Shown here piece after piece: positions 1-8,421 of a DNA stretch of 64,000 bases (its first letter is position 1; each line of letters opens with the position of its first letter). Made by a program: the position numbers and the translations under genes. Below the pieces are notes generated by a model, which did not search any database, had not been told where the DNA came from, and was given only the letters and a program-made list of their open reading frames with translations. Source of the stretch: CAIKZJ01 sp964626015 (GTDB lineage: Bacteria; Bacteroidota; Ignavibacteria; Tepidaquicellales; Tepidaquicellaceae); contig CAZVCC010000004.1 in the NCBI GenBank assembly GCA_964626015.1, positions 45,489 to 109,488 on the forward strand. The letters are read 5' to 3'.

Positions 1-105
1 AAGCTGAGAGTCGGCATATACGTTGCTTTTCTGGAAGCTGTTGATGATAACGGAGGTACAATCGAACAAATAAAAGCAACTTTTGTGGTTGCTGCAAAGT
101 TATAA
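1..105 (+). CDS. C-terminal end of an unknown protein (5' truncated)
   Basis: Frame 1 is open from the window edge and stops at TAA 103-105. It gives 34 residues ending in KATFVVAAKL, with alternating hydrophobic residues as in the last beta strands of a secreted or surface domain. The stop lies 4 nt before the ATG of the next gene, so the two are probably co-transcribed. Too little is visible to assign a family. Confidence 0.6.
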   Translation, partial: KLRVGIYVAFLEAVDDNGGTIEQIKATFVVAAKL

Positions 106-109
106 TGTC

Positions 110-2107
110 ATGATGCAAAATAAGAAAATACTATATTTAATCGTCGCACTTGCGGCATTCTTTGTCTATTACAATTCGTTATTTAATGATTTTGTTTTCG
201 ACGATGAAAGCGTTGTCCAGAATAACCAGTCTATTACTGTGTTATCAAACATCCCAAAGTTCTTCACGGCTGAAGAAGGGTTCCATAAGGTCATAGGCAG
301 GTACTACCGCCCTGTTGTGTCTTCGCTTTATGCGGTTGATTATGCTTTGTGGGGGATGGAGCCGTTTGGCTTTCATCTCACGAATGTTATCATTCATACT
401 ATCGCTGCATTGTTACTCTTAATGATATTGATAAAAATTTTTGGTGAGTTTAAGTTCGGAATGATGTCGGCTTTGTTAAGTGCGCTGATTTTTGCTGTGC
501 ATCCTGTTCACACCGAAGCTGTAAGCTGGATAAGTGGAAGGACAGATTCTCTGACCACGATGTTCTTCTTTCTTTCCTTTCTGTTTTATATTAAATATTC
601 CGATGAAGGAAATTCAAAATCAATACTTGCTGTTTCTTTGATTGCTTATTTTCTTGGTCTCCTTTCAAAGGAAATGATTGTTACAACTCCTGTTCTATTG
701 TTTGTGTATGATTATTTCTTCAGAAAAAGAAGATTAGATTGGTTTAAAAAGAATATCCTGCCTTATGCTTTATTTATCTTGGTTACGGTTATTTTCGTTT
801 TAATAAGATACCTTGTCCTGAAGGATGTTGTTGACAGAACCACTTACATGTATTTTTACGGAGAGGAGACTTCAACGGCATTCTATACGATGCTGAAGAC
901 AATCCCTGTTTATTTCAGACTGCTGATTGTCCCCGTGAATCTTCTATATCATTATAACGGAGTGATGGCCGATTCATATTCTTTCACCGATTTTAAGGTA
1001 ATCCTTTCTATTCTGTTCATTATCGCTATGCTCGTTATTTCTTTTTACCTGCAGAAGAAATATGGTGAAGTCTCATTTACAATTTTGTTCTTCTTTATTT
1101 CATTACTGCCGGTAATGAATATAATCCCGACAATGAACTTCATGGCAGAAAGATTTTTGTATCTTTCTTCATTTGCTCTATCAATATTCATATCATTCGT
1201 TATTGTCAGGTATGCTAATGAAAAGAATAAAAATATTTTTGCTGTACTGTCTCTGCTGGTTATAATTGCTTTTGCATATTTTACTGTAAACAGAAATGCA
1301 GAATGGAAGAATAACGAAACGCTTTATATGACCGCCGACGGTAAAGACGGAAGCATCCTTCTCGTCAATGCCGGAAATATGTATGCCAATAAAAAGAATT
1401 ATGATGAGGCTGAAAAAAGATACAGGCGTGCTATTGAGATTCGTGATAACTCAGTGCTGGCACATCATAATCTCGGTTTGATATTTCTAATTAAAGGTGA
1501 TTATGACTCAGCAGAAATAAAATTTCGCAAGGGAATATCAATAGATAGTCTCGCACCCGACGGCTATTTTCAATTAAGTAATATCTATCAGCAAAGGAGT
1601 AACATTCCTGAAGCAATTCGGATGCTTGAAAAACTTCAAACCATCGTTCCGAATTATAGGGAGTCGAAAAGCATTCTGGATATGCTGAAATCAGGGCAGG
1701 GGAGTGTTGAGAATATTATACCCGAAAATTTATCAGAAAGCGTGCAAAAAAACCAGCTTGCAATTTACGAAAAACGCTCTTTCCAGTTTTATCAGGAAGG
1801 AAAGTTTGAAGACGCGATTAAAGACCTGAATGAAGCCGTTAAGCTGAATCCTGCTTCTGCTTCGGGATACCTTAATAATATTGCTATGTGCTATTTAGGC
1901 TTGAACAATAAAGAGAAGGCGAAAGAGTATTTCAATAAAGCCATAGAAAAAGACAATAAAAATATTAATGCCTACGGCGGACTCGCAGATGTTTATCTTA
2001 ATGAAGGTAATAATTCAAAAGCAAAAGAAGTTTATGCAAAGATTCTAAGTATTAACCCCCAGGATATTAATGCAAAGGTAAAACTTGACTCATTGAACGG
2101 GAAATAG
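110..2107 (+). CDS. TMTC-like membrane O-glycosyltransferase with C-terminal TPR repeats
   Basis: A protein of about 665 aa. The N-terminal half is polytopic. It has an acidic FDDE motif just after the first membrane helix (residues about 30-33) and a loop reading HPVHTEAVSWISGRTDS (about 131-147). That layout resembles the TMTC/GT105 O-mannosyltransferases of eukaryotes, GT-C enzymes that use a polyprenyl-phosphate sugar donor. From about residue 425 there are roughly six TPR units (for example NAGNMYANKKNYDEAEKRY), as in TMTC proteins, probably for substrate binding. The start was set at ATG 110 rather than an upstream in-frame TTG (83) because the preceding gene stops at 105. The family match is from recall; donor and acceptor are inferred. 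Alternative: a generic GT39-like TPR membrane protein. Confidence 0.75.
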   Translation: MMQNKKILYLIVALAAFFVYYNSLFNDFVFDDESVVQNNQSITVLSNIPKFFTAEEGFHKVIGRYYRPVVSSLYAVDYALWGMEPFGFHLTNVIIHTIAALLLLMILIKIFGEFKFGMMSALLSALIFAVHPVHTEAVSWISGRTDSLTTMFFFLSFLFYIKYSDEGNSKSILAVSLIAYFLGLLSKEMIVTTPVLLFVYDYFFRKRRLDWFKKNILPYALFILVTVIFVLIRYLVLKDVVDRTTYMYFYGEETSTAFYTMLKTIPVYFRLLIVPVNLLYHYNGVMADSYSFTDFKVILSILFIIAMLVISFYLQKKYGEVSFTILFFFISLLPVMNIIPTMNFMAERFLYLSSFALSIFISFVIVRYANEKNKNIFAVLSLLVIIAFAYFTVNRNAEWKNNETLYMTADGKDGSILLVNAGNMYANKKNYDEAEKRYRRAIEIRDNSVLAHHNLGLIFLIKGDYDSAEIKFRKGISIDSLAPDGYFQLSNIYQQRSNIPEAIRMLEKLQTIVPNYRESKSILDMLKSGQGSVENIIPENLSESVQKNQLAIYEKRSFQFYQEGKFEDAIKDLNEAVKLNPASASGYLNNIAMCYLGLNNKEKAKEYFNKAIEKDNKNINAYGGLADVYLNEGNNSKAKEVYAKILSINPQDINAKVKLDSLNGK

Positions 2108-2108
2108 A

Positions 2109-3665
2109 ATGCTTAACAATAATAACAGTAGTAATAATAATGTAAGCTCAGAACAAAAGTATTATCTTAACTATGCATTAACTACTGCCGCTATCATCGC
2201 CCTCGTTTCCCAGATTTTGTCATATTACTTTGATTATAATTTCGCCTACCGTGATTCTATCTATCGGCTCGAAGCAGCACGTAGATTTTTCGACGCATAC
2301 AATCCGGGCTTGATAAATCAGATAGGTACTGTCTGGCTTCCTGTTCCTAATCTACTTCTTATGCCATTAGCTTATGTGGATTTTCTCTGGCAGACAGGTC
2401 TTGCAGCAGCAATCATGAACTTCCCTTTGTTTGTTGTCAGTGCTGTTGTTGTATTTCTATCCGTAAAAAATCTGACTGGAAATGTCATTGCAACATGGTT
2501 TGGATTTCTCGTTTATGTCCTGAATTATAATATACTCTATTTCCAGACAACTTCTATGACCGAGCAGCTTTACCTTACTCTAACAGTTTGCAGTTTCTAT
2601 TTTCTACTTCTCTGGGCAGACGGGAAAAAACTTAAACATCTTTTATGGTCGTCGTTTTTTATTTCTCTCGGCGTCGGTTCAAGGTATGACGCATGGCCTG
2701 TGGCAATAGTTTCTATCATGATTGTTTTTATAATTTCCGTTTTAGATAAAGATAAACCGATAAAGAATTCTTTTATTTACGGATTCGTACCTGTACTTTT
2801 AATAATTGTTTGGTTCTGGTATAATTGGCTATTCTACGGTGATGCACTTGAGTTTTCACGCGGAAGATTTTCAACACTTTATCAGCTCCAGTATTATGAA
2901 GCTGCGGGAAGACTCCTTACAAAGAATAATTTTATTCTATCCGCAAAAGTTTATATAAGCTCTGTGTTATTATATTCGGGAAATCTCTACGCCGTTCTTT
3001 CTGTCATTGCTTTGATTGTCTATGCTTTCCGAAATAAGATGAACACTAAATCAATTCCTGCCTATGTTCTCTGGGTTGCCCTGCCGGTCAGCCTTATTTT
3101 AATGTTCAAAGGTCAGGTAATAATTGAACTCCCGAATTCAGAACCTCCGGGATACTTTAACAGCAGATATGGTTTATACATGTTTCCTGCTATTGCAATA
3201 TTCTCAGGTATTTTTGCTTTATACATTCAGAAGTATATTAAAAAGAAAATTCTCATAAGCTTGCTCGCAATTGGTCTTCTTGCTCAGCAGCTAACATTTT
3301 TATACAATTTCCCTTACAGCATACCTTCTCTTGCTGAAGCAAAATATTCATACAGTAAAGCAAGCGAAGACCTTTCATTGTTTCTGAAAGAAAACTATAA
3401 AGGCGGTAATATTCTCTACGATAATGTAGTGTTTGCAATTCACCCGTGGACGGGTATTAACCTAAAAGACAGAATTACTTTTCACACTTTTGAAATAGGC
3501 GAAAAAGCAATGAAAGAACCGAGCAAATATGTAAACTGGGTTATGTTCTATAAAGAGGCACCTAACGACCATATCCACGAAGCAGTCAAAAATAATCCCG
3601 ATTTCATTGACAATTTTATACTTCGCTTTTCAACAAACGGAATTGAAGTTTACTCAAAAAAGTAA
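2109..3665 (+). CDS. Polytopic GT-C/GT39-like membrane glycosyltransferase
   Basis: A 518-aa protein with about ten hydrophobic segments. It begins 1 nt after the TMTC-like gene stop, so the two form an operon. After an Asn/Ser-rich N-terminus and the first membrane helix comes a loop with YRDSIYRLEAARRFFDAYNP and GTVWLPVP (about residues 47-80). An acidic or arginine-containing first periplasmic loop of this kind is typical of polyprenyl-linked mannosyl- or arabinosyltransferase-like proteins. The last 100 residues are soluble. Together with the upstream gene it probably acts in protein or lipid glycosylation at the cytoplasmic membrane. The exact reaction cannot be read from the sequence. 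Confidence 0.6.
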   Translation: MLNNNNSSNNNVSSEQKYYLNYALTTAAIIALVSQILSYYFDYNFAYRDSIYRLEAARRFFDAYNPGLINQIGTVWLPVPNLLLMPLAYVDFLWQTGLAAAIMNFPLFVVSAVVVFLSVKNLTGNVIATWFGFLVYVLNYNILYFQTTSMTEQLYLTLTVCSFYFLLLWADGKKLKHLLWSSFFISLGVGSRYDAWPVAIVSIMIVFIISVLDKDKPIKNSFIYGFVPVLLIIVWFWYNWLFYGDALEFSRGRFSTLYQLQYYEAAGRLLTKNNFILSAKVYISSVLLYSGNLYAVLSVIALIVYAFRNKMNTKSIPAYVLWVALPVSLILMFKGQVIIELPNSEPPGYFNSRYGLYMFPAIAIFSGIFALYIQKYIKKKILISLLAIGLLAQQLTFLYNFPYSIPSLAEAKYSYSKASEDLSLFLKENYKGGNILYDNVVFAIHPWTGINLKDRITFHTFEIGEKAMKEPSKYVNWVMFYKEAPNDHIHEAVKNNPDFIDNFILRFSTNGIEVYSKK

Positions 3666-3684
3666 CCTAATAATCGGTTTTTCC

Positions 3685-3713
3685 TTGACATTTCAAAATT
3701 CAATAACTATATT
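3685..3713 (+). promoter_or_regulatory. Sigma70-like promoter candidate
   Basis: TTGACA at 3685-3690, a 17-nt spacer, and TATATT at 3708-3713: full -35 consensus and 5 of 6 in the -10. It lies just after the stop of the membrane glycosyltransferase gene and about 280 bp before tRNA-Pro. A transcript from here would run through the 11-bp array. No use has been shown, and the region is AT-rich, which raises the chance of a random match. Confidence 0.4.
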
Positions 3714-3813
3714 GTAATTATATGAGAAATACTTCGTTAGTTAAAGTATTTTAGCACTATCTCATCTAAAGCGCAATTAATTTACTGTAATAACAGTAAA
3801 TCCTCACAAAACA

Positions 3814-3923
3814 CAATAATATTACAATAATTCTGCGATAATAGTACGTTTATAGTACGGTGCTCTCCCGTATTTCTCCCGTATCTAGCCCGTATCCAGC
3901 CCGTATCTTGTCCGTCATTTAGC
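3814..3923. repeat. Ten-unit tandem array with exact 11-bp period
   Basis: Units start at 3814, 3825, 3836, 3847, 3858, 3869, 3880, 3891, 3902 and 3913. The first three begin CAATAAT, CAATAAT and CGATAAT. The central ones are CGTATTTCTCC, CGTATCTAGCC, CGTATCCAGCC and CGTATCTTGTC. The period never slips. Neighbouring units resemble each other more than distant ones do, as expected if the array grew by local duplication. No spacers are present, so this is not CRISPR. It ends 66 bp before tRNA-Pro. Function unknown. Confidence 0.8.
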
Positions 3924-3989
3924 ACTAATTTATTAGCTTTCTCACTTTTGAATTGAATGTATTAACATCTTTTTATATTTTATAATCTT

Positions 3990-4063
3990 CGGGGTGTAGA
4001 TCAGTTGGCTAGATCGCTTGAATGGGGTTCAAGAGGCCGGCAGTTCGAGTCTGCCCATCCCGA
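3990..4063 (+). tRNA. tRNA-Pro (anticodon GGG)
   Basis: A complete 74-nt cloverleaf. The acceptor stem CGGGGTG pairs with CATCCCG (4056-4062), with discriminator A4063. The D stem is GATC/GATC. The anticodon stem CTTGA/TCAAG (4017-4021, 4029-4033) encloses loop ATGGGGT with anticodon GGG at 4024-4026. The T stem GGCAG/CTGCC encloses TTCGAGT. The CCA end is not encoded. It reads proline codons CCC and CCU. The prolyl-tRNA synthetase gene lies about 5 kb downstream. Confidence 0.95.
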
Positions 4064-4130
4064 CATTATCTTCACGTCTAATCGTCCTGATGGAATCGGT
4101 AAGGTTCGAGTCTGCCCATCCCGACATTAT
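4043..4130 (+). repeat. 27-bp direct repeat of the tRNA-Pro 3' end
   Basis: Positions 4043-4069 (T-arm, acceptor 3' strand and 6 nt of flank) recur exactly at 4104-4130, with a unit spacing of 61 bp. The second copy lacks the rest of a tRNA. Duplicated tRNA 3' ends are the usual footprint of tyrosine-integrase attachment sites. Here only 34 bp lie between the copies and no integrase is in the window, so it could be an att scar or a simple local duplication. Confidence 0.85.
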
Positions 4131-4245
4131 TCATATATATGCCATTTCATACTTTCTCAATGTTATTTAATTGCTTTTTTACTCATTATAATATATTATT
4201 GCATAATTATTTTCTAATTCAAATTTTTATAGAAAGGGTTACATA

Positions 4246-6228
4246 ATGTTTCAAAAAAGACTATTCTTACTTTCCTGTTTGTTTATCGTTATCGGTCTAA
4301 CATTTACAGATTTTTCGTATTCTCAGAAAGTAATTGATCCTAATAAAGACTATCCTGTCTACATTAGACCTGAACTTCCTCCAAGTATGTATATGCCTGG
4401 TGCCGTTATAACTATTGATGATTATGACAATTGGCATATAGGTACCGATTTTGCTGAAGTCGGAATGGCAGGGAACCCAATTGTCCCAACTAACTTTGCT
4501 GCTGCTTGGAACAATCTTGGTTCTACTATCGGTGCGTATTCATATTATACTTTAAATGGTATTGATTGGCTTGCATCAACTCAACCGACATGGAGTGCTA
4601 TCGTTCGTGGAGATCCAGTAATGGCATTTGATGGTCTGGGAAATCTATATTTCGACAATATGTATGGCTCATCTATCACTGGTACAAAAGTAGCTAAATC
4701 TACTAACGGTGGTGTCAATTACTCATTTGTAGTTACTGGTGGTACTGGCAACGATAAAAACTGGATTGCTGCTGTGCAGACTGGTGGTCCTTATGCAAAT
4801 TATATTTATCAGGTTATGACTCCGGGGAATATTAAAAGAAGTACTGACCTTGGTGCTACTTTTACTCAGGTAGGTTCTTTCTCAAATACTTTACCGGGTA
4901 TGATGGTATGCGTCGGACCAAACGGCTCAACAAATGGTGGTGCTGTTTATGTAGTTACCCACACGGGTACTTCAACAGCAGGTACATACAACTTCTATTG
5001 CTCTACAAATGGTGGAACTACATGGGTTTTAAAAAGTACTCAGAATTTCGCAGGTTATGTAGGTACTTTTGTAAGCTCGAGACATTCAGTTCAGAATATG
5101 AGAACCAGACCTTATCCATTTATCATAGCTGATAATAGTAACGGAACTTTCAGAGGAAGACTATATTTGGTCTATACCAAAAATAATCCGAATTCAAGCG
5201 GACAAAAACCAAATATTTATTTGAGATATTCAGATAATCAGGGTGCGAATTGGTCAGACTCTGTAAGGGTAAATGATGATGCTAATACTCAAAATCATCA
5301 TCAGTGGTTCCCCGCTTCTTGGTGTGATATTAATACAGGACATCTCTACATTAAGTGGCTGGATACTCGAGATTGTCCTACAAGTGATAGCTGCATGGTT
5401 TACGGTACTATTTCAACTGACGGCGGTGCTACTTTCGCTCCTAATCAGAAAATTTCGAATAAGAAATTTAGAATTAATTGTACCTCCTGTAACGGCGGAA
5501 CCCCGGCTTATCTTGGAGATTATGACTACCTAGCGTCAAACGGTAAAGTTTCAATGGTAGCTTGGACAGATTTCAGAAATAATACTTTTGGTAACTACGT
5601 TGGCTATTTCCCTGATTTTGCTATGAGAATGAACCCGACTGATGGAACTATTAATAATCCGAATGGATTTGCTGATTTCAAAATGGTTGTACCATCCGTG
5701 AAACTATATTCTGATACCGTTTTAGTGTCAGGTGAAGTTACACCAACACCAGCAATTGGTTCATTTGCAGTCTCTTTCCCGAACGGAAACAAACTTACTT
5801 CGTATCCTGATTCATTAACTGTTAGGGTAACGGTAAACAATGTGACCCCCGGTGCTTATGTCCTGAATGTTCTTGCTAAAGGACCAAACGGAACACCGGT
5901 TCACAAAAGAACGGTTTCAATTACAGTTAGCGGTGCGACGTCAATAACAAGCAATGAAACACCATTAACTTTTAAACTCGAGCAGAACTATCCGAATCCG
6001 TTCAACCCTGTTACAAGAATTAACTATTCTATTGCAAAAGCATCCGATGTTAAAATAACAGTATTCAACACAATCGGTAAACAGGTAGCCTCATTCCTGA
6101 ATGAAAAACAGGATCCGGGAAATCATTTCGTAATTTTTAATGCAAACTCACTGTCAACCGGTGTTTATTATTACAAAATTGAAGCAGGCAACTTTACTGA
6201 TGTTAAAAAAATGATTTTATTAAAATAA
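4246..6228 (+). CDS. Secreted BNR/sialidase-like repeat protein with T9SS sorting domain
   Basis: A 660-aa protein. A signal peptide (about residues 1-26, ending FSYSQ) is followed by a mostly beta body with Asp-box-like motifs such as STNGGTTW and STDGGATF, typical of BNR/sialidase beta-propellers. The last 80 residues form a T9SS type A sorting domain with LEQNYPNPFNPVTRINYS, STGVYYYKIEAG and the ending KKMILLK. Family knowledge says such proteins cross the outer membrane through the type IX system and are then released or anchored. No catalytic sialidase residues could be confirmed, so binding or scaffolding is as likely as hydrolysis. AGAAAGGG precedes the ATG. A close paralogue follows. 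Confidence 0.85.
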   Translation: MFQKRLFLLSCLFIVIGLTFTDFSYSQKVIDPNKDYPVYIRPELPPSMYMPGAVITIDDYDNWHIGTDFAEVGMAGNPIVPTNFAAAWNNLGSTIGAYSYYTLNGIDWLASTQPTWSAIVRGDPVMAFDGLGNLYFDNMYGSSITGTKVAKSTNGGVNYSFVVTGGTGNDKNWIAAVQTGGPYANYIYQVMTPGNIKRSTDLGATFTQVGSFSNTLPGMMVCVGPNGSTNGGAVYVVTHTGTSTAGTYNFYCSTNGGTTWVLKSTQNFAGYVGTFVSSRHSVQNMRTRPYPFIIADNSNGTFRGRLYLVYTKNNPNSSGQKPNIYLRYSDNQGANWSDSVRVNDDANTQNHHQWFPASWCDINTGHLYIKWLDTRDCPTSDSCMVYGTISTDGGATFAPNQKISNKKFRINCTSCNGGTPAYLGDYDYLASNGKVSMVAWTDFRNNTFGNYVGYFPDFAMRMNPTDGTINNPNGFADFKMVVPSVKLYSDTVLVSGEVTPTPAIGSFAVSFPNGNKLTSYPDSLTVRVTVNNVTPGAYVLNVLAKGPNGTPVHKRTVSITVSGATSITSNETPLTFKLEQNYPNPFNPVTRINYSIAKASDVKITVFNTIGKQVASFLNEKQDPGNHFVIFNANSLSTGVYYYKIEAGNFTDVKKMILLK

Positions 6229-6248
6229 AAACATTGTTATAATTAAAC

Positions 6249-6285
6249 AAAAGGGGATATCAACCGATATCTCCTTTTATTTTTA
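6249..6285 (+). terminator. Rho-independent terminator
   Basis: A 13-bp stem (AAAAGGGGATATC at 6249-6261 with GATATCTCCTTTT at 6266-6278, one G-T pair), a 4-nt loop AACC and a T-rich tail. It closes the first BNR gene. The same hairpin core follows the paralogous gene at 8392-8411. Confidence 0.85.
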
Positions 6286-6396
6286 ATCAGCAGGCAGATC
6301 TCAAAAACTAATTTTCTTCATTAATTTTTTGCGTTATCATTTCAATATTAACTGAGAATTAATATATTCCACGTTTATAAATAATTTTATCTCTAA

Positions 6397-8367
6397 ATGA
6401 AAAAAGTTGCTTCATTATTTCAGGTTATCCTGATTTCAATCTTGATTATCTTTGTGTATGCTGGTATCACAATCTCACAAATGGATGATCCTAATAAAGA
6501 CGGAATGCCGGAAAGCTTCCGTAAAAATTTACCTCCGGTATTCTATTCACCAATGGCTGTGGTTACAATAGGTGATTTTGATAATTTTGATATGGGAGTT
6601 GATTTTGCCGAAGGACATATCTCAACAAATCCCAATAATCCTCTGCAGTTTTTCAATGCATGGAACATTAACGGTACTCACTACACAAATGATGGTGGTC
6701 TTACTTGGTTTACTAGCAATCCTTCATTCCCAAATGCTGCTGGCGATCCTGTTACGGCTTATGACAGTCTGGGGAATCTTTATTACGAGACTATGAAAAG
6801 CCCTATTACTGCATGTTGGGTTGCCAAATCGACAAATAATGGTCAAAATTGGTTGTTCACTAATTCATCTGCAACTACAGGTAACGATAAAAACTGGATT
6901 TGTGCAGACCAGACCTCAGGTCCATATTCAAACTATATTTATACTATAATGACGAATTCTGGCTCAGCTCAGGTTGCTAGGAGTACTAATTTTGGTGTAA
7001 ATTTCACTAACACTCAAGCTCTTACTCCTCATGCATTACCGGGCGCAATGGTCTGTGTAGGCGCATACGGACAAATATCCGGTGGAGCTGTTTATGCCGT
7101 TACTCACTCAGGTACTAACGCTGCTGGTATTTATACTTTCTTTCGCTCAACTAATGGAGGTCTGAATTTTACGTCTGTGTCATCCAAACAATGGTCTAAC
7201 GTTATCGGGACTGCAGTTTCCGGTCGTTCCACTGTTAGCAGTATGCGTACAAGACCATATCCAATGATTGCTGCGGATAATAGCTGGGGTACATACAGAG
7301 GAAGACTTTATTGTGTTTATGCCGCAAACAGACCTGTAGGCTCAGGTAATAAGTCTGATGTATTTTTAAGATATTCAACAGATTATGGAGTTTCCTGGTC
7401 TGACAGTGTCACCATTAATGATGATGCAAATACTGGACTTTATAATCAGTATCATCCTGCAATATGGTGCGACAAAGAAACAGGGAAGTTATATGCTATG
7501 TGGTACGATTGCAGAGACACACCGGGTAATGACTCCATTAATGTCTATGCATCATATTCAACAAATGGAGGTGTTTCTTTTGCACCAAACCAGAAAATAA
7601 CAAACAAAAAGTTTAAAATAAGATATGCAAATCAAACTGCTCCCGCTTATCAGGGGGATTATAATTCAGTAGTCTCGAATAACAAGGCAGCAATGATTAT
7701 TTGGGCAGATTTCAGAAATAATAATTACGGAAGTTATGCTTCCTATTTACCTGACTTTGCTATGCGTATGAATCCTACTTCAGGGACAATAAATAATCCT
7801 AACGGTTTTGCAGATTTTAGAATGGTAGTACCCGATGTGAAACTATACACAGATACTGTGCTTGTAACACATGAAATTACTCCAACACCGGCATCAGGTT
7901 CTTTTGCAGTTACTTATCCTGGTGGGAATAAACTTACTTCGTATCCCGATTCATTAAATGTAAGAGTATCCGTAAATAATGTTACTCCGGGAGCCTATGT
8001 GTTAAAAGTTACTGCAAGAGGTCCTAATGGAACACCTGTCCATCAGAGATCAGTTTCTATAACAGTAAGTGGTCCGACTTCAATAACCGGCAGCGAAACT
8101 CCAGTATCATTCAAGCTCGAACAAAACTATCCGAATCCTTTTAATCCTGTAACAAGGATTAACTATTCAATAGCAAAAGTTTCAGATGTTAAGATAACAG
8201 TATTTAATACGCTCGGTAAACAGGTAGCCTCATTCCTGAATGAAAAACAGGATCCTGGCAGTCACTTCGTATTGTTCAATGCAAACTCACTCTCTACGGG
8301 AGTTTATTATTATAAGATTGAAGCAGGTAGTTTCTCTGATGTGAAGAAAATGATTCTGATGAAATGA
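6397..8367 (+). CDS. Secreted BNR-repeat protein with T9SS sorting domain (tandem paralogue)
   Basis: A 656-aa protein, co-linear with the preceding gene over its whole length: signal peptide (about 1-28, ending TISQ), shared blocks such as GNDKNWI, MRTRPYP and PDFAMRMNPT, and a C-terminal sorting domain containing LEQNYPNPFNPVTRINYS and ending KKMILMK. Probably exported by the type IX system and displayed or released outside the cell. The sorting domain is far closer to its paralogue than the central region is, including a 43-nt exact DNA match (6074-6116 and 8213-8255). This fits tandem duplication followed by local conversion. No enzymatic motif is certain. Confidence 0.85.
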   Translation: MKKVASLFQVILISILIIFVYAGITISQMDDPNKDGMPESFRKNLPPVFYSPMAVVTIGDFDNFDMGVDFAEGHISTNPNNPLQFFNAWNINGTHYTNDGGLTWFTSNPSFPNAAGDPVTAYDSLGNLYYETMKSPITACWVAKSTNNGQNWLFTNSSATTGNDKNWICADQTSGPYSNYIYTIMTNSGSAQVARSTNFGVNFTNTQALTPHALPGAMVCVGAYGQISGGAVYAVTHSGTNAAGIYTFFRSTNGGLNFTSVSSKQWSNVIGTAVSGRSTVSSMRTRPYPMIAADNSWGTYRGRLYCVYAANRPVGSGNKSDVFLRYSTDYGVSWSDSVTINDDANTGLYNQYHPAIWCDKETGKLYAMWYDCRDTPGNDSINVYASYSTNGGVSFAPNQKITNKKFKIRYANQTAPAYQGDYNSVVSNNKAAMIIWADFRNNNYGSYASYLPDFAMRMNPTSGTINNPNGFADFRMVVPDVKLYTDTVLVTHEITPTPASGSFAVTYPGGNKLTSYPDSLNVRVSVNNVTPGAYVLKVTARGPNGTPVHQRSVSITVSGPTSITGSETPVSFKLEQNYPNPFNPVTRINYSIAKVSDVKITVFNTLGKQVASFLNEKQDPGSHFVLFNANSLSTGVYYYKIEAGSFSDVKKMILMK

Positions 8368-8385
8368 GTACATAAAAATAACAAT

Positions 8386-8421
8386 AAAATGGGGATATCA
8401 ATCGATATCCCTTTTTTATTT
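8386..8421. terminator. Hairpin terminator between convergent genes
   Basis: GGGATATC (8392-8399), loop AATC, GATATCCC (8404-8411), then TTTTTTATTT. AAAAT on the 5' side gives a T-rich tail on the other strand as well, so it may serve both the BNR gene and the minus-strand SRAP gene that ends at 8416. Its core copies the terminator at 6249. Confidence 0.8.

Larger units (their letters stand above)
3666..3989. other. Intergenic region with promoter-like site, hairpin and 11-bp array
   Basis: No gene is visible in these 324 bases. They hold a sigma70-like promoter (3685-3713), an 8-bp-arm palindrome with a 4-nt loop (3781-3800, TTTACTGT/ACAGTAAA), an 11-bp tandem array (3814-3923), and an AT-rich stretch ending in TATAAT (3981-3986) directly before the tRNA. 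Motifs ATTTAG(n)TAATTT (3917-3931) and TTTGAATTGAATGT (3947-3960) recur after the array in front of the ATP synthase operon. Confidence 0.7.

Noticed and set aside
3814..3923. CRISPR array
   Set aside because: Units are contiguous 11-mers with no spacers and no cas genes are in the window.
4005..4217. 70-aa open frame across tRNA-Pro and its duplicate
   Set aside because: It covers a well-formed tRNA and the repeat; no protein family or ribosome-binding site is visible.
3990..4245. Integrated phage or ICE at tRNA-Pro
   Set aside because: Only the 3'-end duplication is present; no integrase, structural or conjugation gene is nearby.
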